Source: Lentisphaerota bacterium
Lineage (GTDB): Bacteria > Verrucomicrobiota > Kiritimatiellia > UBA8416 > JAFGIZ01
NCBI GenBank assembly: GCA_016929365.1
Contig: JAFGIZ010000258.1
Span: 1-7,824, forward strand
Direction: 5' to 3'
Length of the DNA: 7,824 nt
The position numbers and the translations under genes are program-made. Below, piece by piece: positions 1 through 6,104 of the stretch. Within the stretch, counting starts at the first letter, position 1; every line of letters begins with the position of its first letter. The notes beneath the pieces are model-generated. The model saw only the letters and a program-made list of their open reading frames with translations. It did no database searches and was not told the DNA's origin.

Positions 1-446
1 AGGCCGCTGAAAATCCGGGGATGTTGCGCCAGCGCCTCCGAAAACGTGCTGCCGCCCTCGACGGCCTCGCCCATGGAGCTGATGGCCACCCGCAGCGAGG
101 GATTGTGCTCCTGCTTGAGCAGGATTCTCAGGCCGCGCAGCAGCGGCAGCCCGGCGTCCACCAGCGTCGCGAGCTGGCGCGTAAAGATCATGAGCTGCTT
201 GGGCTTTACCCGGGCCGCAAAGAGCCGGGGCATCTTGATCTCGCGCTGCAGCCCCTTGGTGCCGCCGGCCCCGCCCGCGCCGCTGCGGGCCCGCTTCCCC
301 CCGCCCCCCTGCATCTCCGTCACCCGTGTCGGAAACAGTCCGTTGGCCCGTAGAATCGATACCGCCTGCGACTCGTTCTCCGCATCCAGGACGCCCTGCG
401 TCTCGCTCCCGGCGGAATCCATCGCCACATACTTGTATCTCGCCAT
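1..446 (-). CDS. Type II secretion/type IV pilus platform protein, GspF/PilC family (N-terminal 148 aa, cut by window edge)
   Basis: Proteins of this family form the polytopic inner-membrane platform that couples the cytoplasmic assembly ATPase to pseudopilus or pilus growth. The frame is open to the left edge, so only the N-terminal third or so of a roughly 400-residue family is present. Visible parts: a short N-terminal domain starting MARYKYVAMDSAG, with the ESQAVSILRANGLFPTRV pattern at about residues 25-42; a Gly/Lys/Arg-rich linker at about 47-64; then the start of the first GspF domain from about residue 80, with FTRQLATLVDAGLPLLRGL at 88-106 and the GGSTFSEAL motif at 131-139. The start ATG has a perfect AGGAGG-type Shine-Dalgarno (454-460) 7 nt upstream. 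It lies 128 bp after rplQ, with its own likely promoter, so it is probably a separate transcription unit. Sequence alone cannot separate a pilC from a gspF role; the neighbours to the left would decide. Confidence 0.9.
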   Translation of the reverse strand, partial: MARYKYVAMDSAGSETQGVLDAENESQAVSILRANGLFPTRVTEMQGGGGKRARSGAGGAGGTKGLQREIKMPRLFAARVKPKQLMIFTRQLATLVDAGLPLLRGLRILLKQEHNPSLRVAISSMGEAVEGGSTFSEALAQHPRIFSG

Positions 447-490
447 CCGACAATCCTCCTCAGATGAAAGACCCTTCGGCTACCGGCAAA

Positions 491-519
491 AGGATATCAG
501 CCCGAGCACACGGCGGCAA
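491..519 (-). promoter_or_regulatory. Candidate sigma70-type promoter for the GspF/PilC-family gene
   Basis: On the minus strand a -35-like TTGCCG (514-519) is followed after exactly 17 nt by a -10-like TATCCT (491-496). Each hexamer matches the consensus at 4 of 6 positions. Transcription would begin near 485 and give a leader of roughly 40 nt before the start codon at 446. The site is in the only sizeable gap between the ribosomal operon and a functionally unrelated gene, where a promoter is expected. This is a pattern match only, with no transcription data. Confidence 0.45.
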
Positions 520-526
520 GCGGATT

Positions 527-567
527 TGGCCGCTGGAGGCCACGGCGCTGACCGGACCGCGGCGCCG
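527..567 (-). terminator. Two adjacent GC-rich stem-loops after rplQ; possible end of the ribosomal operon
   Basis: Reading the minus strand, 7 nt after the rplQ stop there is a 6-bp stem CGGCGC/GCGCCG (562-567 with 543-548, 13-nt loop). It is followed immediately by a 5-bp stem TGGCC/GGCCA (527-542, 6-nt loop). Neither is followed by a run of Ts, so this is not a classic intrinsic terminator. It could still mark the 3' end of the long ribosomal transcript, or protect it from 3' exonucleases. GC-rich DNA makes short stems common by chance, hence the low confidence. Confidence 0.3.
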
Positions 568-574
568 CCTCGCG

Positions 575-991
575 CTACGCCTTGGCGGCGCTTTCGCCTT
601 CCGCCTGCTTGCGCTTCTTGCGCGGGGCCGGCGGCTCGGCGCCGACCCACTCGAGTACGGCCGTTTCCGCGCCGTCGCCGTTGCGGCGGCCCAGCTTGAC
701 GATCCGGGTATACCCGCCCGCGCGTTCCTCGAAACGCGGCGCCACGTCGGCAAACAGGGCCCGCACGGCTTCCGGATTGTGCAGCACGGCGGCCGCCCGG
801 CGCCGCGCGGCCAGCGTGCCCCGCTTGCCCAGCGTCACCATGCGTTCCGCGACCCGGCGCGCCTGTTTCGCCTTGACCAGCGTCGTCCGGATCCGCTTGC
901 GCTCGATCAGGTTGCAGACCAGCGAGGCCATCAGCGCTTCCCGATGCGCCGCGCTCCGTCCCAGCTTCTTGTCCTGCATGCGGTGCCGCAT
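575..991 (-). CDS. rplQ: 50S ribosomal protein L17 (bL17)
   Basis: L17 is a bacteria-specific protein of the large ribosomal subunit that sits near the peptide exit tunnel. The 138-residue product begins MRHRMQDKKLGRSAAHREAL, the characteristic N-terminus. It keeps the IETT-like segment (IRTTLVKAKQARRVAE, about 34-49) and the GGYTRIVKLGRRNGD signature at about 92-106. After the conserved core (to about residue 117) there is a basic then Ala/Glu-rich tail of about 20 residues, as in many L17 proteins of this length class. The ATG is preceded by a G-rich Shine-Dalgarno (GGGGGA), and the gap from the rpoA stop is only 16 bp, so it is co-transcribed with rpoA. It is the last gene of the ribosomal cluster here, its usual position. 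Confidence 0.97.
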   Translation of the reverse strand: MRHRMQDKKLGRSAAHREALMASLVCNLIERKRIRTTLVKAKQARRVAERMVTLGKRGTLAARRRAAAVLHNPEAVRALFADVAPRFEERAGGYTRIVKLGRRNGDGAETAVLEWVGAEPPAPRKKRKQAEGESAAKA

Positions 992-1007
992 TGTCGCTTC
1001 CCCCGTC

Positions 1008-2039
1008 CTACGCCTCGTCCTCCTCGGCCTCGGCGGGCTGCGGCTCGGGCAGCTTGTCCAGCAGGGCCGGGTCGAACTTCATGCCGAGGCTCAGCCCGAG
1101 CTCGGCCAGCTTGTCCTTGATCTCGTTCAAGGATTTTTTGCCGAAATTCCGGTACTTCAGCATTTCCGCTTCCGTTTTCTGCGCCAGCTCCCCGACGGTC
1201 GTGAGGTTCGCGTTGTTCAGGCAATTGGCCGCGCGCACGCTCAACTCGATTTCGTTGACGCTCATGTTGAACTTGCGCCGCAGCTCTTCCCGCTCCGCGT
1301 CCACCTGCCGCTCGGTCTCCTCGAACTCCACGACGTCCTTGTCGTAGTTCACAAACACGTCCAGGTGGTGCCGCAAGATCGCCGAGGCCGCCGTCAACGC
1401 GTCGTCCGCCGTCATCCGCCCGTCGGTCCAGACTTCCAGGATCAACTTGTCGTAGTCGGTCCGCTGCCCGACGCGCGTGTTCTCCGTACTGAAGTTGACG
1501 CGGCTGACCGGCGAGAAGACGGCATCCATGGGTATCCGCCCGATCTCCTCGTCTTCCTTCTTGTTCCACTCGGCCGGCCGGAAACCGCGGCCCACCCCGA
1601 TTTCGAGCTCCATCTCGAGCGCGCCGTCGCGGTCAAGCGTGGCAATGTGGTGATCCGGGTTCAACACTTCGACGGAACCGTCGGCCGCGATGGCCGCCGC
1701 CGTGACCTCGCCCGGCCCCTTGGCCTTCACGCTGGCCACCACCGTTCCGCGCACGTACGTCCGGAGCAGCACCCGCTTCAGATTCAGCACGATATCCGTC
1801 ACATCCTCCACGACACCCGGCAGGGCGCAGAATTCGTGGGGCGCGCCTTCGATCCGCACCGACGTTATCGCCGCGCCCTCGATCGACGATAACAGCACCC
1901 GGCGCAGCGAATTGCCGATGGTGCGCGCATAGCCGATCTCAAACGGTTCGGCCATAAATCGTGCGTAGGTGTCCGTCGCCGTGGCCTCGTCCTTGACCAC
2001 GCGCTTCGGCATTTCGAATCGACCGATCCTGATAGCCAT
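1008..2039 (-). CDS. rpoA: DNA-directed RNA polymerase subunit alpha
   Basis: Alpha dimerises to nucleate assembly of RNA polymerase and uses its C-terminal domain to touch promoter UP elements and activators. The 343-residue protein has the N-terminal dimerisation domain with TIGNSLRRVLLSS at 40-52 and the EGAPHEF...GVVEDVTDIVLNLK block at 64-88. A linker around 235-258 leads to the C-terminal domain (about 262-325). In that domain the DNA-contacting residues of E. coli alpha are kept: R269, N272 and C273 (E. coli R265, N268, C269) and the GKKS loop at 300-303. It ends in a short acidic tail, residues 331-343. I chose the ATG at 2039 because GGGAGA precedes it and family N-termini align there; a TTG at 2069 would add 10 residues and seems less likely. 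It follows rpsD after an unusually long, structured 111-bp gap. The N-terminal style is what suggests a PVC-group host. Confidence 0.97.
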   Translation of the reverse strand: MAIRIGRFEMPKRVVKDEATATDTYARFMAEPFEIGYARTIGNSLRRVLLSSIEGAAITSVRIEGAPHEFCALPGVVEDVTDIVLNLKRVLLRTYVRGTVVASVKAKGPGEVTAAAIAADGSVEVLNPDHHIATLDRDGALEMELEIGVGRGFRPAEWNKKEDEEIGRIPMDAVFSPVSRVNFSTENTRVGQRTDYDKLILEVWTDGRMTADDALTAASAILRHHLDVFVNYDKDVVEFEETERQVDAEREELRRKFNMSVNEIELSVRAANCLNNANLTTVGELAQKTEAEMLKYRNFGKKSLNEIKDKLAELGLSLGMKFDPALLDKLPEPQPAEAEEDEA

Positions 2040-2062
2040 CTTCCGTTCTCTCCCGCTTAGAA

Positions 2063-2134
2063 GGGCCAACCGCGAACGCGCCCCCGCTTCGCCGGCAACA
2101 CGCCGTGCACCGGCCGGACGCGCCTTCGCGGCCC
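2063..2134 (-). other. Candidate RNA hairpin in the rpsD-rpoA intergenic region
   Basis: The 111-bp interval between rpsD and rpoA (2040-2150) has no plausible gene. It contains an inverted repeat: CCGCGAAGGCGC (2120-2131) and GCGCGTTCGCGG (2070-2081), which pair at 11 of 12 positions with one G-G mismatch. A further GGG/CCC pair outside it (2132-2134 with 2063-2065) could extend the stem. The 38-nt apical part holds a possible inner stem of the GCCGG/CCGGC type. No T-run follows, so it does not look like an intrinsic terminator. The base of the stem ends about 24 nt upstream of the rpoA ATG and leaves the Shine-Dalgarno exposed. Possible roles are transcript processing or stability, or tuning of rpoA expression; none is demonstrated. 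Confidence 0.4.
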
Positions 2135-2150
2135 CTGCCTGTTGTCGTTC

Positions 2151-2780
2151 CTATTTCGAGTACAACTCTACGATTAACTGTTCGTTGACTACCGGGGCGA
2201 TTTCCTCGCGGCTCGGCACACGCAGAAACTCGCCGGTAAACGCCGCGTCGTCGCGCGACAGCCAGGGCGCCAGCTCGCGCCCCTGCGCGGCCTCCAGGTT
2301 GCGTCCCGCCAGCGCCCGGCTGCTGGAGCGGTCCTTCACCTGCACCACGGCCCCCGGCTCCAGGATCATGGAGGGTACGGTTGCCTTGCGCGCGTTGACC
2401 TGCACGTGATTGTGCACCACCATCTGCCGCGCCTCCTTGCGCGACCCCGCGAAACCCAGGCGGTAGACGACGTTATCCAGGCGCGATTCCAGCATCTGCA
2501 GCAGCTGTTCGCCCGTCACGCCGCGCCGCTTCGCCACGCGCTCGAAAAACAGCCGGAATTGGCCTTCCTGCAGACCGTACTGCCGCCGCAGCTTCTGTTT
2601 CTCGCGAAGCTGCACCCCGTAATCCGACATCTTCCGGCTGCGGCGTTGTCCGTGCACACCCGGCGGCGGCCGTCCCGTCTCGACCGGACACTTCGCCATC
2701 AGGCACCGCATGCCCTTGAGGAAGAGTTTCTCGCCCTCGCGCCGGCACAGCTTGCATTTTGCTCCGCGTTGATTGCCCAT
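2151..2780 (-). CDS. rpsD: 30S ribosomal protein S4 (uS4), zinc-binding form
   Basis: S4 is a primary 16S rRNA-binding protein that starts assembly of the 30S body, and in many bacteria it also represses its own operon. The 209-residue product has the full length of the family. Near the N-terminus Cys9, Cys12, Cys26 and Cys31 make up the C-X2-C-X13-C-X4-C zinc site, so this is the C+ paralogue type. The S4 RNA-binding fold covers about 98-160, with MLESRLDNVVYRLGFAGSR at 96-114 followed by EARQMVVHNHVQVN. The C-terminus IVELYSK is typical. Its ATG shares one base with the rpsK stop (TGATG), so translation is coupled to S11. No second rpsD copy is visible in the window. Confidence 0.98.
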   Translation of the reverse strand: MGNQRGAKCKLCRREGEKLFLKGMRCLMAKCPVETGRPPPGVHGQRRSRKMSDYGVQLREKQKLRRQYGLQEGQFRLFFERVAKRRGVTGEQLLQMLESRLDNVVYRLGFAGSRKEARQMVVHNHVQVNARKATVPSMILEPGAVVQVKDRSSSRALAGRNLEAAQGRELAPWLSRDDAAFTGEFLRVPSREEIAPVVNEQLIVELYSK

Positions 2781-3331
2781 CAGACCCGCCTCCGTTTCCG
2801 CGCCCGGCAGCCGTTGTGCGGAATCGGCGTGACGTCCTTGATCACGGTCACCGTCAGCCCCGCCGACTGCAGCGCCCGGACCGCCGATTCACGGCCGGAC
2901 CCGGCACCCTGCACGTGCACCTCCACTTCGCGCATGCCGCGGCCCACCGCCTGGCGCGCCGCGTCCTGTCCCACAATGGTCGCCGCGAAGGACGTGCTCT
3001 TGCGGCTGCCCTTGAAACCGGCCCGCCCGGAGCTGCTCCACGCCACCACGCCGCCCTGCGGATCCGTAATGGAGACAATCGTATTGTTGAACGTCGAGCG
3101 GATGTGCACCACGCCCGCCGGCACGCTGCGCGCACCCCGGCCCTTCCCCTTCCGTCCGGCCGCCGGCTTGGGCGCTTCCGCCTCGTCCGCGGGGGCCTCC
3201 GTCTCCGGCCCCTCCGCTTCCTGCGCGGCGGCCTGCACGTCCGCGCCCGCGGCTTCCGCCGCGCCGCTTTCGGACCGGCTCTCCGCTTCCGCCGTCTGCT
3301 CCGGCGTCTTGCCTTCTTCCGCTTCCGCCAT
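2780..3331 (-). CDS. rpsK: 30S ribosomal protein S11 (uS11) with an acidic N-terminal extension
   Basis: S11 lies on the platform of the small subunit, where it contacts 16S rRNA and helps form the mRNA exit region. The core begins near residue 58 and is unmistakable: VHIRSTFNNTIVSITD at 75-90, GFKGSRKSTSFAA at 105-117, GSGRESAVRAL at 144-154 and the C-terminal DVTPIPHNGCRARKRRRV. At 183 residues it is about 54 longer than the 129-residue E. coli protein, and all the excess is at the N-terminus. Residues 1-57 hold 18 Ala, 14 Glu and 2 Asp against 2 Lys and 1 Arg, so this stretch is acidic and probably disordered. The start is well supported: AAGGA (3338-3342) lies 6 nt before the ATG, and no ATG occurs between it and the conserved core. 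The gap from rpsM is 35 bp and the stop overlaps the rpsD start. Confidence 0.97.
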   Translation of the reverse strand: MAEAEEGKTPEQTAEAESRSESGAAEAAGADVQAAAQEAEGPETEAPADEAEAPKPAAGRKGKGRGARSVPAGVVHIRSTFNNTIVSITDPQGGVVAWSSSGRAGFKGSRKSTSFAATIVGQDAARQAVGRGMREVEVHVQGAGSGRESAVRALQSAGLTVTVIKDVTPIPHNGCRARKRRRV

Positions 3332-3366
3332 AATGTGTCCTTAACCTCTCCTGCGCGTCTTCAGCG

Positions 3367-3762
3367 CTACTTCCGCAGCGCGGCCCGGGCCTCCTTGCCG
3401 CGCACCGCCCCCACCGTGCGCCGCGGCCCTTTCCGCGTCCGGGCATTCGTGCTGGTGCGCTGCCCGCGTGCCGGCAACCCGCGCCGGTGCCGCAAGCCGC
3501 GGTACGTTCCGATACTGATGAGGCGCCGGATGTTCTGCGACACCTCGCGTCTCAAATCGCCTTCCACGCGGTAGCCGGTCTGGATCACGCCCAACACGCT
3601 GCGCAGCTCCTCGGGGGTCAGATCATCCGCCTTTTTCGCCGGATCCAGTTTCGCCTCCCGCACGATCTGCGCCGCCCGCCGCGGCCCGATGCCGTGAATG
3701 TACCGCAGCGCGTACTCCACGCGCTTGTTTCCCGGTATGTCAACTCCCAACAATCTGGGCAT
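3367..3762 (-). CDS. rpsM: 30S ribosomal protein S13 (uS13)
   Basis: S13 sits on the head of the small subunit and forms intersubunit bridges and contacts with tRNA. The 131-residue protein starts MPRLLGVDIPGNKRVEYAL and has the helix-hairpin-helix-like IHGIG at 22-26. Next comes a segment with the YRVEGDLRREVSQNIRRL pattern, then the IGTYRGLRHRRGLPARGQRT signature followed by NARTRKG. The tail is strongly basic, as expected for a protein threaded along rRNA. GGAAGGA lies about 7 nt upstream of the ATG, a good ribosome binding site. The 42-bp leader after rpmJ contains a small GC stem, CCGGC-3 nt-GCCGG (3784-3796). In E. coli the S4 repressor site is in the rpsM leader, but no pseudoknot can be recognised here by eye. 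Confidence 0.98.
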   Translation of the reverse strand: MPRLLGVDIPGNKRVEYALRYIHGIGPRRAAQIVREAKLDPAKKADDLTPEELRSVLGVIQTGYRVEGDLRREVSQNIRRLISIGTYRGLRHRRGLPARGQRTSTNARTRKGPRRTVGAVRGKEARAALRK

Positions 3763-3804
3763 ATCGCGTTCCTTCCGCCTCGCCCGGCCCTGCCGGACGC
3801 CGCC

Positions 3805-3918
3805 TTACCCCTGCTTCTGCTTATGGCGCGGGTTCGAACAGACCACGCGCACAACACCCTTGCGCCGCACGATCTTGCAGCGCTCGCAAATCCGTTTGAC
3901 TGAACTCCGCACCTTCAT
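3805..3918 (-). CDS. rpmJ: 50S ribosomal protein L36 (bL36), zinc-ribbon form
   Basis: L36 is the smallest large-subunit protein; it binds 23S rRNA near the base of the L7/L12 stalk. I translated this short gene directly: 37 residues, starting MKVRSSVKRICERCK and ending NPRHKQKQG. The zinc ligands Cys11, Cys14, Cys27 and His32 are all present in the normal C-X2-C-X12-C-X4-H spacing, so this is the C+ form. It sits directly before rpsM, the usual position. Upstream, 71 bp separate it from map. Only a weak Shine-Dalgarno (GGATCGGG region) is visible, so translation initiation may be modest or rely on the AT-rich stretch before the ATG. Confidence 0.97.
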   Translation of the reverse strand: MKVRSSVKRICERCKIVRRKGVVRVVCSNPRHKQKQG

Positions 3919-3935
3919 AATTCGACCCGATCCGC

Positions 3936-3953
3936 AAAAAAACGTGGCACGTT
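3936..3953 (-). promoter_or_regulatory. Palindrome followed by seven Ts between map and rpmJ
   Basis: On the minus strand AACGTG-C-CACGTT (3941-3953) is a perfect palindrome around one central base. Its last two Ts begin a run of seven Ts (3936-3942). As RNA it could fold as a 5-bp stem AACGU/ACGUU with a 3-nt loop and a U-tract. That resembles a weak intrinsic terminator or attenuator 17 nt before the rpmJ start codon. As DNA it could equally be a dimeric protein-binding site. The stem has only two G-C pairs, so termination would be inefficient at best. Confidence 0.3.
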
Positions 3954-3989
3954 AAAGCTTCTCCACCCGAAAGTCCACCAAAAACCCGC

Positions 3990-4733
3990 CTATTGTGTCA
4001 AAATTTCCGCATCCCCGTCGCACACGGCCACGGTATGCTCGAAATGCGCCGACGGCCGCCCGTCCCGCGTCACCACCGTCCACCCGTCCGGCTGAATCTC
4101 CACTTCCGCGCCTCCCATGTTCACCATCGGCTCCAACGCCAGCGTCATCCCCGGCTTCAAACGCGGCCCGCGCCCGGGCGGCCCGAAATTCGGGATTTGC
4201 GGATCCTCATGCATGCTCCTCCCGATCCCGTGTCCCACAAACTCCCGCACGACGCTCAATCCCGCGTCCACCGCCGTACGCTCGACGGCATGCGACACGT
4301 CCGACAGCCGGCCGCGCGCGCGCGCCGCGCCTATCCCCGCCTCGAGCGCCCGCCGCGTCACGTCCACCAGCCGCATGACGTCCGGGTCCGATACACCCAC
4401 CATGACCGTGGTTGCCGTGTCCCCGACGAACCCGCCCAGCCGTACGCCCACGTCCAGGCTCACAATATCGCCCATCCGGATGCGGCGCCGCCCCGGAATG
4501 CCGTGCACAACCTCCTCGTTAACCGATACACAAATCTGACCGGGATATCCCCGGTATCCCAAAAACGCACTCTCCGCCCCGTGCGCGCGCATCACCTCCG
4601 CGGCATAATCGCCGAGTTCCCCCGTCGTCACCCCCGGGGCAATCCGCTCCGCGACCGCATCGCGAACCCGCGCCGCCACCCCGCCGCTCTCGCGCATCGC
4701 CTCCAGGTCCGCGCCCCTCTTGATAACGATCAT
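3990..4733 (-). CDS. map: Methionine aminopeptidase, type Ia
   Basis: This cytoplasmic dimetal hydrolase removes the initiator methionine from new proteins when the second residue is small. The 247-residue product is a bare catalytic pita-bread domain with no N-terminal zinc-finger or SH3 extension, hence type Ia. The five metal ligands are all visible: Asp94 (SLDVG), Asp105 (VGDTATT), His168 (GHGIG), Glu201 (LEPM) and Glu232 (HFEHT). The substrate-side histidines His77 (VVHGIP) and His175 (MHEDPQIPNFG) are also present. The ATG at 4733 begins MIVIKRGADLEAMRESG, matching the family start; upstream there is only a GA-rich weak ribosome binding site (GGGGAAGGGA). It lies 24 bp after secY. Placement next to the ribosome and translocon genes is common in bacteria and suits its role on nascent chains. 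The adk gene that often separates secY and map is absent. Confidence 0.98.
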   Translation of the reverse strand: MIVIKRGADLEAMRESGGVAARVRDAVAERIAPGVTTGELGDYAAEVMRAHGAESAFLGYRGYPGQICVSVNEEVVHGIPGRRRIRMGDIVSLDVGVRLGGFVGDTATTVMVGVSDPDVMRLVDVTRRALEAGIGAARARGRLSDVSHAVERTAVDAGLSVVREFVGHGIGRSMHEDPQIPNFGPPGRGPRLKPGMTLALEPMVNMGGAEVEIQPDGWTVVTRDGRPSAHFEHTVAVCDGDAEILTQ

Positions 4734-4757
4734 CGCCGCTCAAGGTCCCTTCCCCGT

Positions 4758-6104
4758 TCAACGCCGGCCCCGCAACCGGCCTTTCTTCAGAAATCCGTCG
4801 TAATGCCGCATCAGCAGGTGCGCCTCGACCTGCCGCATCGTATCCAGCATGACCCCCACGATAATCAAGAGGCTCGTCCCCCCCATGAACGACGCCACGA
4901 GCCACGGCACCCGGAACTGCGTCGCCATCACCGTGGGAATCACCGCGATCACCGTCAGCGCCACCGCCCCGATCAGTGTAATCCGCGTCATCGTCCGGTC
5001 CAGGAACTCCGCCGTCGGACGCCCCGGCCGGATACCCGGCACGTAACCCCCGTTGCGCTTCAGATCGTCCGCGATCTGCAGGGGATTGAACTGCGTCGCC
5101 ACCCAGAAATACGAAAAGAACAGGATCAGCGCCGCGTACACCAGCAGGTACAGCGGCTCGCCCATGGTCAACGCCGCCCCGATCCGCTGGAAAAAGCGGA
5201 TCGGAATCTTCTGCAACAGCACCGGCGGAAACGCGAGCATCGCCCCCGCGAAAATAATGGGCATCACGCCGGAATAATTGACGCGCAGCGGCATGTACGT
5301 GCTCTGCCCGCCGTACACTTTGCGCCCCACGACGCGCTTGGTCGTGTTGATCGGTATCTTGCGCTGGCCCTGTGTCAACGCAATGGTCCCCGCGGTGACG
5401 AGGAAAATCATCAGCAACAGCCCGACCAGGTGAAAGACCGAAAACTGCGCCACGCCGTCCACCTTGCGAAACATGTTGACCGCCGCGAAGACCGCGCTGG
5501 GCAGCCGGCTGACAATGTTGACCGTAATCACGATGGAGATGCCGTTGCCGATCCCCCGCTCCGTAATCTGCTCGCCCAGCCACATCAGCAGCATCGTGCC
5601 CGTCGTCAGCGTGAGGATCGTCAGCAGCCGGAACCCCCAGCCCGGCGCATACACGATCTGCCGGTCGATGCCCAGCGCCGCCGGGTTCTCCAGCGTGGCT
5701 GCCAGGAAACCGCCCTGGATCACGCAGATCACCAGCGTCAGGTACCGGGTGTACTGCGTCAGCTTCTGGCGTCCCGCATCGCCCTCGCGCGCCAGCCGCT
5801 CGAGCGCCGGCACGATCGCCGTCATCAACTGCAGAATGATCGACGCGCTGATGTACGGCCAGATACTCAGCGCGCCGACCGCACACTTGCTCAGCGCGCC
5901 GCCGCTGAAGAGGTCGATCCAGCCCAGGAAGCCGCCCCCGACCCGGCTCTCCACGTCCTCGATCACCGCCTGCAGCGCCGCCGCGTCGACACCCGGCGCC
6001 GGCACGCTCGTCACGATCCGGCAGATAAAGATCAGGCCCAGCGTAAACAGAATACGCTGACGCAGTTCCGGAATCTTGAACGAGTTCGCGAACGCCGACA
6101 GCAT
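4758..6104 (-). CDS. secY: Protein translocase subunit SecY
   Basis: SecY is the channel of the SecYEG translocon, which passes unfolded proteins across the inner membrane or laterally into it. The 448-residue protein fits the family length and ten-helix plan. Helix 1 lies at about 18-35. The plug and helix 2 region holds GGALSKCAVGALSIWPYISA at 68-87. The cytoplasmic loops carry TERGIGNGISI (181-191), GQRKIP (246-251) and GGQSTYMPLRVNYSGVMPII (265-284). The NGGYVPGIRPG loop is at 351-361, and the last helix region has GGTSLLIIVGVMLDTMRQVE at 408-427. The C-terminus is basic (KKGRLRGRR), as expected for a cytosolic tail that meets SecA and the ribosome. The ATG overlaps the rplO stop by one base (TGATG), coupling synthesis to L15, the standard arrangement. 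Confidence 0.99.
   Translation of the reverse strand: MLSAFANSFKIPELRQRILFTLGLIFICRIVTSVPAPGVDAAALQAVIEDVESRVGGGFLGWIDLFSGGALSKCAVGALSIWPYISASIILQLMTAIVPALERLAREGDAGRQKLTQYTRYLTLVICVIQGGFLAATLENPAALGIDRQIVYAPGWGFRLLTILTLTTGTMLLMWLGEQITERGIGNGISIVITVNIVSRLPSAVFAAVNMFRKVDGVAQFSVFHLVGLLLMIFLVTAGTIALTQGQRKIPINTTKRVVGRKVYGGQSTYMPLRVNYSGVMPIIFAGAMLAFPPVLLQKIPIRFFQRIGAALTMGEPLYLLVYAALILFFSYFWVATQFNPLQIADDLKRNGGYVPGIRPGRPTAEFLDRTMTRITLIGAVALTVIAVIPTVMATQFRVPWLVASFMGGTSLLIIVGVMLDTMRQVEAHLLMRHYDGFLKKGRLRGRR

Noticed and set aside
582..1892. A 436-codon plus-strand frame opposite rplQ and rpoA
   Set aside because: It is antisense to two conserved genes, low in complexity, with no domain and no supported ribosome binding site.
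2040..2069. TTG start at 2069 adding 10 residues to RpoA
   Set aside because: The ATG at 2039 has the better Shine-Dalgarno (GGGAGA) and matches the family start.
3973..4001. A perfect TTGACA on the minus strand at the end of map, a possible -35 box for rpmJ
   Set aside because: At 16-19 nt downstream the sequence is GTGGAC-like, with no acceptable -10 hexamer, and the hexamer is part of the map codons for Leu-Thr.
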